Shown here piece after piece: positions 54,752-64,000 of a stretch of 64,000 nt of DNA. A program made the translations under genes and the position numbers. The number at the start of each line of letters is the position of its first letter. The first letter of the stretch is position 1. The stretch is from Yponomeuta sedellus. Lineage: Eukaryota; Arthropoda; Insecta; Lepidoptera; Yponomeutidae. Under the pieces are notes generated by a model. The model was not told the origin of the DNA and searched no databases. It saw only the letters and a program-made list of their open reading frames with translations. The stretch is taken from the NCBI GenBank assembly GCA_934045075.1, contig OW203734.1:15188016-15252015 (forward strand), given 5' to 3'.

Positions 54752-57575
54752 GAAATCTGACCTTATTCATTTACTTAACAAGTACAAACCCTCGATATTT
54801 ACTCTTTCAGAGACATGGTTGAAGCCAGGGTTTTCTTTTAAAACCACTGGTTATGCCTGTTTTCGAGAAGACAGAGATGATGGGTATGGTGGAGTGGCCA
54901 TTCTCATCAATAAGTCATTCTCATTTTCATCCACAGAACAATTAAACCAATTTTCATCTTTTCCACTCCCTTCTCACAGCAATGACATTTCTATTGTTGC
55001 TGCTATTGTAAATAATATTTGTATAGTTTCTGTATATTTTTCTAGACCGTCTGTAAATATTTTAAGAGAAATTAGTAATATAATTAGTATTCTCCCAAAA
55101 CCATTTTTGGTGATGGGAGACTTTAACTGTCAACACCAAGCATGGGGTAGTTCTTTTACTTCTTGTTATGGGGAACAATTACTAGACATCATTCAGTCCA
55201 ATAATCTTTGTATTTTAAATAATTGTTTACCCACCCGTCACACTAAGCCTGATGAAGGAATTAGTGCTCCTGATTTGACTTTTTGCACACCGAATCTTGC
55301 ATTGTCTTTGAATTGGTATCCTCTTTCCTCATCATATGGCAGTGATCACTTTCCTTTAGTTATTTCATTTCTAAATAGTAATTCTTCTGTTTCAAAATTT
55401 AAGCCCCGTATTAAGCATAGGTTAAGTAATGCAGATTGGAGTTCTTTTAGGGAATGTGTGGAGCTTAAAGTGAAAGATTGTGAATCTCTATGCACCTCAG
55501 ATGCTGAGATGTTTGCTAAGCTTTTGATGGAGGCTGCAGATCAAACATTTCCTCTTAAAAATGGTGCTTCTGGCAAAATCCCTTCTCCTCCTTGGTGGGA
55601 TGCGGAGTGTTCAGAGGCGGTAAAAAAGAGAAAGGAAGCTGAAAAAATGTATAGTGATGAAATGACACTGGAGAATTTTGACACTTATCTAGGAGTATCT
55701 CGAACTACTAAAAAACTTCTTAAACAGAAAAAATATGAAGGTTGGCAAAAATTTTGTACTTCTATTTCACCTAATACTCCTCCATCTGCTGTTTGGAAAA
55801 ACATAAAACGGTTTTGGTCAGCCTTCAATAATTCTCACACTCCCAAAATGTCCCTCTCCCTAGCTGATGAGTTTATGAACCACCTAGCCCCTCCCTCTGT
55901 TCCAGAACAAACATCTATTTCTCCCGCTTGCCATATTGCACATAGTCGGTCTGATTTAAACTCGCCTTTCACCTTAGAGGAATTAAAAGGGATCCTCTCT
56001 CATGTTAGGGATTCTGCCCCAGGAGAAGATGGTATTCCTTATTCTTTCATTGTTAATCTTAGTCATTCTACTCTACTAACTTACCTAGAATTAATTAATT
56101 CCATTGTAGTTTCAGGTGTTATTCCTCTCTCCTGGAAATCCCAAACAATTATTCCAATTTTAAAATCCAATAAGCCTTCTGCTGACCCTTCTTCTTACAG
56201 ACCCATTGCTCTATCCTCTGTTCTAATAAAAATTGCTGAATACCTTGTCAAAATTCGTCTTGAGTGGTTCATTGAGAGCAATAATCTTTTATCTCCTTCC
56301 CAGTATGGGTTTAGAAAGGGGAAAGGTACTATTGACAGTTTAAGTGTCTTTACCACTGATATCCGTCTAGCTTTCTCACATAACAATTCCGTTCTTGCAG
56401 CATTTCTTGATATCCGTGCTGCCTATGACAGTGTTCTTGTGTCTGTACTAGAACAAAAACTATATTTATTAAATGTTCCCTACATCCTTGTAAATTTTAT
56501 TGTAAATATCCTTTCAGAAAGGATCATTTATGTGCATATAGATGATACTAAAATATCTAGATTAGTTTGGAGAGGTTTACCGCAAGGCTCGGTTCTCTCT
56601 CCCATATTGTACAATATAGACACTTACGATTTAGACTCTTCCCTTGGTAGTTCTGTAGATGTGTTGCAATATGCAGATGACCTTCTTATTTATACTACAG
56701 GCCACTCAATAGACTCAATGTCTTCATCTTTGACTTCTTCCCTTTCATTACTTCAGGACTGGCTATCCACTAATGGTCTTGACCTTTCTGTTGACAAAAG
56801 TGCTGTGGTCTTGTTTTCAAGACTGAGAAAGCGACCGGACTTTTGTGTTCAGTATAATTCCACTCCTATACCTGTAAAAACACAAGTAAAATTCTTAGGG
56901 GTTATTTTAGACAGTCATCTTTCAGGACTTCCTCACTGTGAATACATTGCAGCCAAGTGTGACCGCTTGATAAATATTATCAGATGCCTCTCGGGGGTTT
57001 GGTGGGGTGCTCATCCTTTTTCATTGAGGTTGCTCTACAATGCTTTAATCAGAAGTGTCCTTGATTATGGAACCTTTTTGTTGGAACCTGGCAGTGCTGC
57101 TGGTTTAAAGAAATTGGATGCAGTGCAGTCCAAGGCTTTGAGAATCATCTTAGGGGCCATGAAATCTAGTCCTATTAATTGTTTACAAGCAGAGTGTGGA
57201 GAGCCACCTCTTCAGTTAAGACGTCAATACCTTTCTGATAGATTCTTGGGTCGGTGTTTGCAGCTCTCTGATCACCCTTTGCATGGCAAATTACAGCGTC
57301 TTTCAGAGTTAATTGTGTCATCCAAGTATTGGTCTCACAGAGGAATCCCTTGTCTAGTTCAAAGTTTCTTGAAGTTTAACGCCATTGAAGCTCCGTGCCA
57401 TAATTCTAACTTGCTTCCTATTTTTAATTATCCATATAATTCATTAGTTCAAGTTCCTAACGTCTGTCTTGATTTCGGTATTTCAAAATATGACGTATGT
57501 CAAAATAGTGATTTCAATAACCTTTTGTATGATAGATTCCAGGGGTACCACACCATCTTTACAGACGCTTCAAAA
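54699..57575 (+). pseudogene. LINE ORF2: endonuclease-RT-RNase H, truncated by copia 2
   Basis: An open frame of 959 codons overlapping the end of ORF1 by 53 bp. Endonuclease: ILQWNCRSILSKKSDL (start), SETWLKPGF, VMGDFNCQHQAWGS and YGSDHFPLVI. RT: SYRPIALSSVLIKIAEYLV, FLDIRAAYDSV, GLPQGSVLSPILYN and catalytic LQYADDLLIY. The RNase H domain begins with FTDASK at the insertion point. No earlier stop is seen, so the copy was close to intact before copia 2 landed. Confidence 0.85.
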
Positions 57576-57806
57576 TGTTGGAGTATAGAGTTGCGCAGAC
57601 GATGTGGAAGCTGAAGGATTAAACGTTTATTTCGAATTAAACAGACTTTTATTTGCAACAACAATATTAAGTTACTCTTTTAGAACAGATTCGTTTTGAC
57701 ATAAACATTTTCAAACAATGTTGCTAAGCAACACATAGACATGATGACATTTTATGGTCAACATCCATGCAGGTCGTACTGCCTTGGTTTGCAGCCTCCT
57801 TCAACA
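57576..57806 (-). repeat. 3' LTR of copia 2
   Basis: A 231-bp LTR; on the plus strand TGTTGGAGTATAGAGTTGCG ... CTCCTTCAACA. On the minus strand it is preceded by the purine-rich AGAGGGCG. Confidence 0.9.
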
Positions 57807-57812
57807 CGCCCT

Positions 57813-60800
57813 CTAAAACAAGGCTAGTGCAGACCTCATCTTCTCAAAGGTAGGCTTCGGCAGACCTTTGGTCATGATGTCTGCGACTTGATCTCTGGTT
57901 CCAATTCTCTTAACGAAGATAGCTCCGTATGTTACAAGTTCTCGTACGTAGAAATGTCAGATGCGTATGTGCTTCGTTCGTTTGTAGAACTCAGGGTTGT
58001 GTGCCAATCGAACTGCTGCTTCGTTATCAACGTGAAGATTGGGAACACTCATATTCCTCGTTAAATCTTCAAAGATTCTCGTCAGCCAAACTAACTCTCT
58101 GGCTCCTTCACTAGCAGCCACAAGTTCAGCTTCAGTAGTAGACAGTGCTACTGAAGTTTGTCTTCTACTTGTCCACGATATTGGACCTCCTGCATATCGG
58201 CATACGATTCCGGTGGTTGATCTTCCGGTGGTAATATCACCACCATAATCGGCATCGCTGTAGCCTTCCAGATCTGGCTTTTCATGAGTCTTACATTTAT
58301 AATGTATTCCAAGAGACGTAGTTCCCTTTAGATACCGAAGTATACGTTTGACTCGATTCCAGTCACTTCTGTTGGGCTTCTCCAAGTTGCGTGATACTAT
58401 CCCGACTGCGTAGGCGATATCAGGGCGGGTTGCGACCATAAGGTATGCTAACGGTCCAACGGCTTCACGATAGGGAAAAATAATCTTCTCAGTATCGATC
58501 TCCACATCCGATTGTGTTGCAGACGATTTTTCTGCAGCGTCAATTGGTGTCGAAATAGGATTACTGTTGGCCATGTTAAAACGTTCAAGCACCTTCTTGG
58601 TATAAGCTTCCTGGTGTATAACAATCGTGCCATCTTCGCACTGATTGATTTCTATTCCTAAGTAATAGGAAGCGGGCCTCGTCGTAATATTAAATTTTCT
58701 TTTAAGGCTCTCTAAAAATTCATCAGCCAGCTGTTTATCTGAAGCAGCCACTAATCCGTCGTCGACATAAAGAGTAAGTAAGATCTGTTTCCCCCCTACT
58801 TTCTTTGTGTATAGACAGGGATCTGCGGTACTTTGTGTGAATCCGAGTTCAACTAGTACTTTGTGGACACTATGATTCCAACAGCGGGGCGCTTGCTTCA
58901 GACCGTATAGGCTTCGGTTCAGACGACATACGCGGGTAGAGCCGTCGTGAAAACCTTCGGGTTGCTGCATATACAACTCTTCCTCGAGTTCACCGTGGAG
59001 AAAGGCTGTAGTCACGTCGAACTGTGTGAGGTACATCCTTTCACTTGCAGCAACACTTAACAGTGATCGTATGGTTGCAAATCTGGCTACTGGACTGTAT
59101 GTTTCCTTGTAGTCGATTCCTTTGCGTTGTTTGAAACCTTTCGCAACCAATCTCGCTTTATATTTGTCGATAGAGCCATCAGGATTTCTCTTTATCTTAA
59201 AACCCATTTGCACGGAATGGCTTTTCTATCTTGAGGTAGTTCTTGAAGACACCACGTGTTATTCTCTTTCAAAGAATCTAACTCCTTCAACATAGCTTTT
59301 ATCCACTCATCTTTATGTGGGCTCTTCATAGCTTCCTTGAACGTAGTGGGTTCAGCTTCATCATCGGTAAGTGCACAGCAATCTCTGAATTTCTCTGGAG
59401 GACGAATTGTGCTCCTATCTCGTAGATTATATCTAGGTTCTGCTAAATCATCTTCGGAGTCTGATGAAACACCTAGATCAGCGTCGAATCAAGTTGTACT
59501 CGGTGGTCTAGACTCTTCAGCAATGACAGGATTTTCCTCATTAAATTTAAATCGTGCACTCTGATCGTGAAGTTGCAATGAACATCCTTGATCCTGTAGA
59601 TCAGGTTCAGATTGCTCTTTTTGATGGCTTGTAGTCGGTACTTGATGAACTTCATTGCGCTCTTGATTAAAAGATACTTTCAACTCGTATTCGTTGAACG
59701 GTGTTTCTTTTCTCGTTATCGCAGGTACAACGCATTGAGTTCTCTCAAGTGGTTTCTCATCGAAGATTACGTCTCGCGATCGAATCATCTTATTATTATC
59801 GCACCAGATACGGTAGCCATCATCTTGGTCGTATCCTATTAATCTTCCTTTTATGGCTTTCATGGAGAGTTTCTTCCGCTTCTGTTTGGGGACATGGACG
59901 TAGGCTCTGCAGCCCAATATGCGTAGGTGAGCCACTTTCGGTTTCTTTCCATGCCATAGTTCATAGGGTGCTTTGTTCTCCGTACGGGAAGGACCGGTTC
60001 TGTTGAGAACGTAGGCAGCCGCATTAACTAACTCGGCCCAAAGCTTTTGATCGAAACTTCCGCTGAGCATAATAGTCCTTACAGCTTCTACCAAGGTCCT
60101 ATTTTCTCTCTCGCTGGAGCCGTTTTGCTCGGGAGTATACGGCATTGTCAGCCTTTGTTTGATTCCAAGTGCGGCGAGGATCTCACGCACTTCCTTGTTG
60201 TCAAACTCGCCTCCATTGTCACTTAGGAGTGTTTCGATAAAATGACCTGTATTTCGTGCTTCGGCGATGAATTCTTGCATTTTCTGTTCCACTTCTGACT
60301 TGGCTTTCAGAAAGTAAACAAAACGATAGCCGGTGAAGTCATCTTTAAACAGCAGGAAATAGCGTAAATTTGTAAATGAGTTAGGAAACGGTCCGCATAC
60401 ATCGCTGTGTACAAGTTCGCCAGGTTTTGAAGCTCTAGGTCGGGTACCAAACTTCAAACGATGTGACTTGCCAAATATACAGCTTTCACAGATATATTCA
60501 TCTTGAGGAAGTTCTACTCCCAACTCTCGTTTTACAAATGTTCGTACATGACGTGTATTCTGATGTACAAGTCGCTCGTGGTACAGCTGAGTCTTCGAAA
60601 GAGTTAAATTCACTTCCAAACTTATTTCGGGAATGACGCTTTTGACATTCAGCTTGTATAAGCCTCCGCTCAGGCTGCGTACACCTGTCAGCTTTACTTC
60701 ACCACGTGTCGACATGGTGCAGCTCGTTGGTGTCGACTCAAACTTGCTTATTGAGTTGTTATCATGAGCAGCTAGGACAGAAAACAGGTTCTTCGTGATC

Positions 60801-61912
60801 TGTGGCACGTACCATACGTCAATCAGGGTGATCTCGTATTCTTTTCCTCGTACTACCGATTTGATGACGATATTCCCTTTTCCTTTGGCTTGTAATGCGT
60901 TACCATTGGCTGTAAGGACGGTGTGCATCTTGTCGAACGATTGGAAACTCTTAAATAGTTCTCCGCGATTGCTAACGTGGCATGTTGCGCCGTTATCAAC
61001 GTACCAGTTGACTGTGCTCGACGAAGTCGTCGTTACTTCATGTTCTGATGTCAGTACTTCTGTTTGTAAGTACATTGATTCTGCTATTTGAGATTTTTTT
61101 GTTTGGGACGACGAAGAGGGAACAGGATGACTGCTCCTTGGAGGTTTGCCATCTTGAAGCCATCTTTTGCAATCCTTCACGCGATGACCTATCACCGAAC
61201 AGTAGTTGCATTTAATCTTTGCATCTTTGCTCTTTTTCTTGGTCCCTTTCTGTGTGCTTGATGTCGCTAAAGCCTCTTGCTCTAGTGGCTCGATAGAAAC
61301 TATCAAATTTCTTTCAAAAACGCACAGACGATCAGTTAGGTTGTCGACAGTTCGTGCGGACGTCGGACACATCAACCATCCACTCTTAAATTGAATGTAT
61401 TCGTCCCCTAGTGTATCGAGAGTCTTGCAAATCAGAAGAAGATCTGGAAGCTTCTTATCTTCACCAAGCTCTTTGTTTAGTAAGGTCCAAATATTTTTCA
61501 ATTTTGACATATGAGTTGCTGCGTCGTCAGCAGGATGCTTTTTCAATCCAAAGAAACTCATACAGAATTGAAAGGTCTTGTCTTCATTAGTTCCGTCGAA
61601 CATTCGATGTAGCTCTAACCAAATTTCTCGAGCAGACGTGAATCTCATAACTTTTCGTAACATTTCTTCGGTCATGTTGTTGCTGATCAAGAAAAGAGCA
61701 CTCGAGTCCACCTTTGTGAACTCGGACACAGCAACGGTAGATGCTGCGGTCGCACTGGCTTCACTTTCTCCATCCGAGGTAAGTCTGCCTTCGATTACGT
61801 CAAGAGCGCGAGGTATGCTCTTGAGTACGATAAGTATTTTGTACTTCAATGTGTCCCAATTTATTTTACCTTCTAGAGGTGCAATATTGTACTTGAAAGT
61901 CGATGTTTCCAT
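57813..61912 (-). pseudogene. copia 2 gag-pol with point stops and a frameshift
   Basis: Polyprotein from ATG 61912. Gag with zinc knuckle CNYCSVIGHRVKDC; protease written WYVDNGATCHVS, where most copia proteases have D-S-G; integrase zinc motif (YHERLVHQNTRHV ... CESCIFGKSHRLKF) and DDE core (HSDVCGPF, LLSDNGGEFDN, PEQNGSSEREN); RT with LYVDDGLVAA; RNase H with YSDADYGGDITTGRSTTG. Breaks: TGA at about 59489, a one-base shift at about 59200 and TGA at about 57957. The rest of the frame runs to the natural stop at 57813, a few bases before the LTR. Confidence 0.88.
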
Positions 61913-61942
61913 TTCAACTAAATTGCAGCAAAAACCATAACC

Positions 61943-62180
61943 TGTTGGAGTATAGAGTTGCGCAGACGATGTGGAAGCTATTAGCTGAAGGATTAAACGT
62001 TTATTTCGAATTAAACAGACTTTTATTTGCAACAACAATATTAAGTTACTCTTTTAGAACAGATTCGTTTTGACATAAACATTTTCAAACAATGTTGCTA
62101 AGCAACACATAGACATGATGACACTTTATGGTCAACATCCATGCAGGTCGTACTGCCTTGGTTTGCAGCCTCCTTCAACA
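61943..62180 (-). repeat. 5' LTR of copia 2
   Basis: A 238-bp partner of 57576-57806; differs mainly by a short insertion in GAAGCTATTAGCTGAAGG. Confidence 0.9.
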
Positions 62181-62185
62181 CAAAA

Positions 62186-62366
62186 CACACTAATAGTTGC
62201 GTAGGTGTAGGTGTGTTTCATTCTCAATTTGATATTGTTCAAAAAATTTGACTTCCCCCTGAATCTTCGGTGTTCACTGGAGAATGCTTTGGACTTTTAA
62301 AGGCAGTGGAATATATACTTTTGATGGGTCTGCGAAGTACACTGGTACTGTCAGATTCCTTAAGCT
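62186..62366 (+). pseudogene. LINE ORF2 RNase H, continuation after copia 2
   Basis: In frame with 57575 after removing copia 2 and one CAAAA. It supplies the second and third acidic residues of RNase H (Glu in FTGECFGL, Asp in LVLSDSLSL); the first is in FTDASK before the insertion. One in-frame TGA is present at about 62249. It is cut by the gypsy LTR at 62367. Confidence 0.7.
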
Positions 62367-62582
62367 TGTAGTGCTTCCTACATGGAGCTTTCGCGCGCCT
62401 CACGTGTGCTGGCCAGCGGAATACTCTCGCCGCCGCGCGACACAAGTGTGATACAAACAGTCACGTCAACTAACTCGTTTTTGCTGTCACGAATTTTCTG
62501 GCGCACCAAATTATATTCCTGCTGAATCCTAAAAACCTTCTTATCATTTTATTGTTAAGGAGAAATAGTATCCCTCCTCACA
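62367..62582 (+). repeat. 5' LTR of the CsRn1-like element
   Basis: 216 bp with TG...CA ends (TGTAGTGCTTCCTACATGGA ... ATCCCTCCTCACA), followed by TTGGTGACCC. The left boundary is also where homology to LINE RNase H stops. Confidence 0.6.
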
Positions 62583-62611
62583 TTGGTGACCCTCAGACGA
62601 AAAAAAACAGG

Positions 62612-63004
62612 ATGGCAAGCGGTAACAAATCACCGCCTCCGATGGATGCCGGCGACTCTGCCTTCAAAGACGCAGTTCCCTCTCCAGAGGCATCCCCATC
62701 ATGCAGCAGGAGCATTGCGGGCGTGACAATCACAAGCCTTGAAGACATGTTCACGAAACTGCAACAAATAATGTCGGCGAAAATCACACAAGAAATAGCG
62801 CAATTGAGTATGAATCGGAACTCAAGTGAACGAAACTCGCAAGGACGGCACAGGTCCGTATCCAGGGGGCGCGCACGATCCCGCAGTCGGTCCCCCGGAG
62901 TTTGTTGGTACCACTCGACGTTTGGCGACAAAGCAAGAAAATGTTTCTCCCCATGCAACTATAATACAACTACTAATGCGGAAAACAAACCGGACAGTCT
63001 GTAA
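62612..63004 (+). CDS. Gag of the CsRn1-like element, short
   Basis: 130 codons from ATG 62612 to TAA 63002-63004. It has a Pro/Ser-rich start, a short helical stretch, a Ser-Arg block ([13 protein letters not shown]) and the CHCC motif [18 protein letters not shown]. Gag proteins of this clade are usually about twice as long, so the capsid core may be deleted between about residues 75 and 95 (inference). The stop overlaps the pol start as TAATG. Confidence 0.65.
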   Translation: MASGNKSPPPMDAGDSAFKDAVPSPEASPSCSRSIAGVTITSLEDMFTKLQQIMSAKITQEIAQLSMNRNSSERNSQGRHRSVSRGRARSRSRSPGVCWYHSTFGDKARKCFSPCNYNTTTNAENKPDSL

Positions 63005-64000
63005 TGGTGGCAGACGACTGTCGTTGTAAATCCAGCCGCCTTTTTATATTGGATCCAAGAAGCAAGATAGAGTTTTTAGTCGACACCGGATCAGACCTTT
63101 GTGTCCTACCACCGCCTAAATTCCCGCAAGAGCCTAGAAAACCAACAACCGAATACAATCTGTCAGCAGCCAATGGCACGCCAATCAAAACATACGGCAT
63201 AATGAAGATGTACCTTAACCTAGGTCTGCGCAGAGATTTTACCTGGAACTTTGTCGTGGTCGACGTAGACAGACCAATAATCGGCGCAGATTTCTTATCC
63301 CATTTCGGTTTACTAGTGGACTGCCAAAACCAACGTCTCCTAGACAGCGTCACTACGCTTACCGCGGCAGGCACACTCAAGCTGTGCAACACACCCAGCG
63401 TGAAGGCCGTCTCGGGATTGAGCAAATATCACCAGCTTTTGGCCCAATACCAGGAACTTGCGAAACCCTCTGGCATTGACAGGCAGGTGAAACACACGAC
63501 AGTTCACTACATCCGCACCACACCTGGCCCTCCAGTTTTCTCTAGACCCAGACGCCTCGCCCCAGATCGACTGAAGGTGGCCAAGGCCCAGTTCGAGGAG
63601 ATGGTCCAGGTTGGAACGGCGCGCCGCTCAGATTCACCGTGGGCTTCCGCACTCCACTTAGCACCGAAAGGTGACGGCTGGAGACCCTGCGGAGACTACA
63701 GAGCTCTCAACAACCGCACTGTCCCGGATCGATACCCGATACGTCATATCGAAGATTTTTCACAGAGGCTAGCTGGAAGCACAGTATTTACGAAATTAGA
63801 CCTTGTAAAGGCATACAATCAAATTCCCGTTTGTCCTGACGATATTCCAAAAACCGCAATAACCACACCATTTGGACTTTTTGAATTTCCCTTCATGTCA
63901 TTTGGACTGAGAAACGCCGCACAATCGTTCCAAAGATTTCTTGACGAAGTGCTCCGAGGCTTGGATTTTTGTTACTCGTACATTGACGACATACTAATAT
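63004..64000 (+). CDS. Pol of the CsRn1-like element, open at the window end
   Basis: An uninterrupted frame of 332 codons from ATG 63004, continuing past the window. Protease: [15 protein letters not shown], with flap region [72 protein letters not shown] and catalytic YSYIDDILI at the edge. All visible catalytic residues are intact. The start overlaps the gag stop (TAATG), suggesting termination-reinitiation rather than frameshifting. RNase H and integrase should follow downstream. Confidence 0.85.
   Translation, partial: MVADDCRCKSSRLFILDPRSKIEFLVDTGSDLCVLPPPKFPQEPRKPTTEYNLSAANGTPIKTYGIMKMYLNLGLRRDFTWNFVVVDVDRPIIGADFLSHFGLLVDCQNQRLLDSVTTLTAAGTLKLCNTPSVKAVSGLSKYHQLLAQYQELAKPSGIDRQVKHTTVHYIRTTPGPPVFSRPRRLAPDRLKVAKAQFEEMVQVGTARRSDSPWASALHLAPKGDGWRPCGDYRALNNRTVPDRYPIRHIEDFSQRLAGSTVFTKLDLVKAYNQIPVCPDDIPKTAITTPFGLFEFPFMSFGLRNAAQSFQRFLDEVLRGLDFCYSYIDDILI

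Larger units (their letters stand above)
57576..62180 (-). mobile_element. Ty1/copia retrotransposon 2, full length
   Basis: LTRs at 57576-57806 and 61943-62180, target duplication CAAAA (57571-57575 and 62181-62185), and primer-binding site GGTTATGG next to the upstream LTR, as in copia 1. The LTRs are nearly identical apart from a 7-bp insertion (TTAGCTA-type) in the 5' LTR. It inserted in the RNase H domain of the I-type LINE. Confidence 0.9.
53146..62366 (+). mobile_element. I-type LINE with RNase H, split by copia 2 and cut off by a gypsy LTR
   Basis: ORF1 (53146-54751, one frameshift) and ORF2 (from 54699) encode a non-LTR retrotransposon with endonuclease, RT and RNase H, as in the I/LOA-like groups. 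Copia 2 (57576-62180) inserted in the RNase H domain. The RNase H frame resumes at 62186 after one copy of the CAAAA duplication and runs to 62366, where the LTR of a gypsy element begins. The 3' end of the LINE is outside the window. Confidence 0.8.
62367..64000 (+). mobile_element. Ty3/gypsy element, CsRn1/Kabuki-like, 5' part
   Basis: 5' LTR (62367-62582), primer-binding site (TGGTGACCC), gag (62612-63004) and pol (63004 to the window end). The Gag motif C-x2-H-x9-C-x3-C is the CHCC type characteristic of the CsRn1 clade, which includes Kabuki of the silkworm. The primer site resembles the 3' end complement of tRNA-Trp, also reported for that clade. The 3' half is outside the window. Confidence 0.8.

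Noticed and set aside
62973..63425. 150-codon minus-strand frame at 62973-63425
   Set aside because: It is antisense to the gag-pol junction of the CsRn1-like element and has no domain of its own.
1..64000. W-chromosome origin because of nested transposons and palindromes
   Set aside because: Heavy nesting fits a W chromosome, but intact INTS3 and TPR genes argue against it, and chromosome identity cannot be read from this window.

Overview
This is a eukaryotic window, most likely from a moth or butterfly (Lepidoptera). That is inferred from spliced genes with GT-AG introns, AT-rich noncoding DNA, and a dense, nested mix of Mag-like and CsRn1/Kabuki-like gypsy elements, copia, BEL/Pao, CR1- and I-type LINEs, RTE-type tails, tRNA-like repeats and MITEs. 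No prokaryotic features, CRISPR arrays or rRNA genes were seen. Most of the DNA is transposon. Three cellular genes are well supported, and a pair of THAP-domain gene copies lies inside a giant palindrome.

Layout. 1-5220: a degraded Ty3/gypsy (Mag-like) element with a short 3' LTR, split in its protease by a 2.1-kb Mutator-like DNA transposon (116-2205) that itself carries nested MITEs. 5221-11950: an imperfect inverted duplication built of MITEs, tRNA-like hairpins and about 1.2 kb of other sequence, flanking an intact intronless glycosyltransferase gene of the B3GNTL1 family (8209-9249). 11983-16414: a full copia element (minus strand) with near-identical LTRs and a GTTAT target duplication. 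17289-21982: a CR1-like LINE with ORF1 and a broken ORF2. 22586-28028: a five-exon gene (+) for a 242-residue TPR protein with one or two membrane segments. 28029-32537: intergenic DNA with several MITEs. 32538-39487: the five-exon INTS3 gene (-), predicted 1007 residues, convergent with the TPR gene. 40420-41388: a decayed LINE 3' end. 42802-47077: a 4.3-kb palindrome with converging copies of a THAP-domain gene. 47097-52829: a BEL/Pao element. 53146-62366: an I-type LINE interrupted by a second copia element (57576-62180, TSD CAAAA) and cut off by a CsRn1/Kabuki-like gypsy element (62367 to the end) whose pol frame is open at the window edge.

The cellular genes do not form a pathway. INTS3 belongs to the Integrator and SOSS complexes, B3GNTL1 is a GT2-fold glycosyltransferase, and the TPR protein resembles a membrane-anchored HOP-like co-chaperone. 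The splice models for INTS3 and the TPR gene are internally consistent: every junction keeps phase. INTS3 also matches known family members at both termini.
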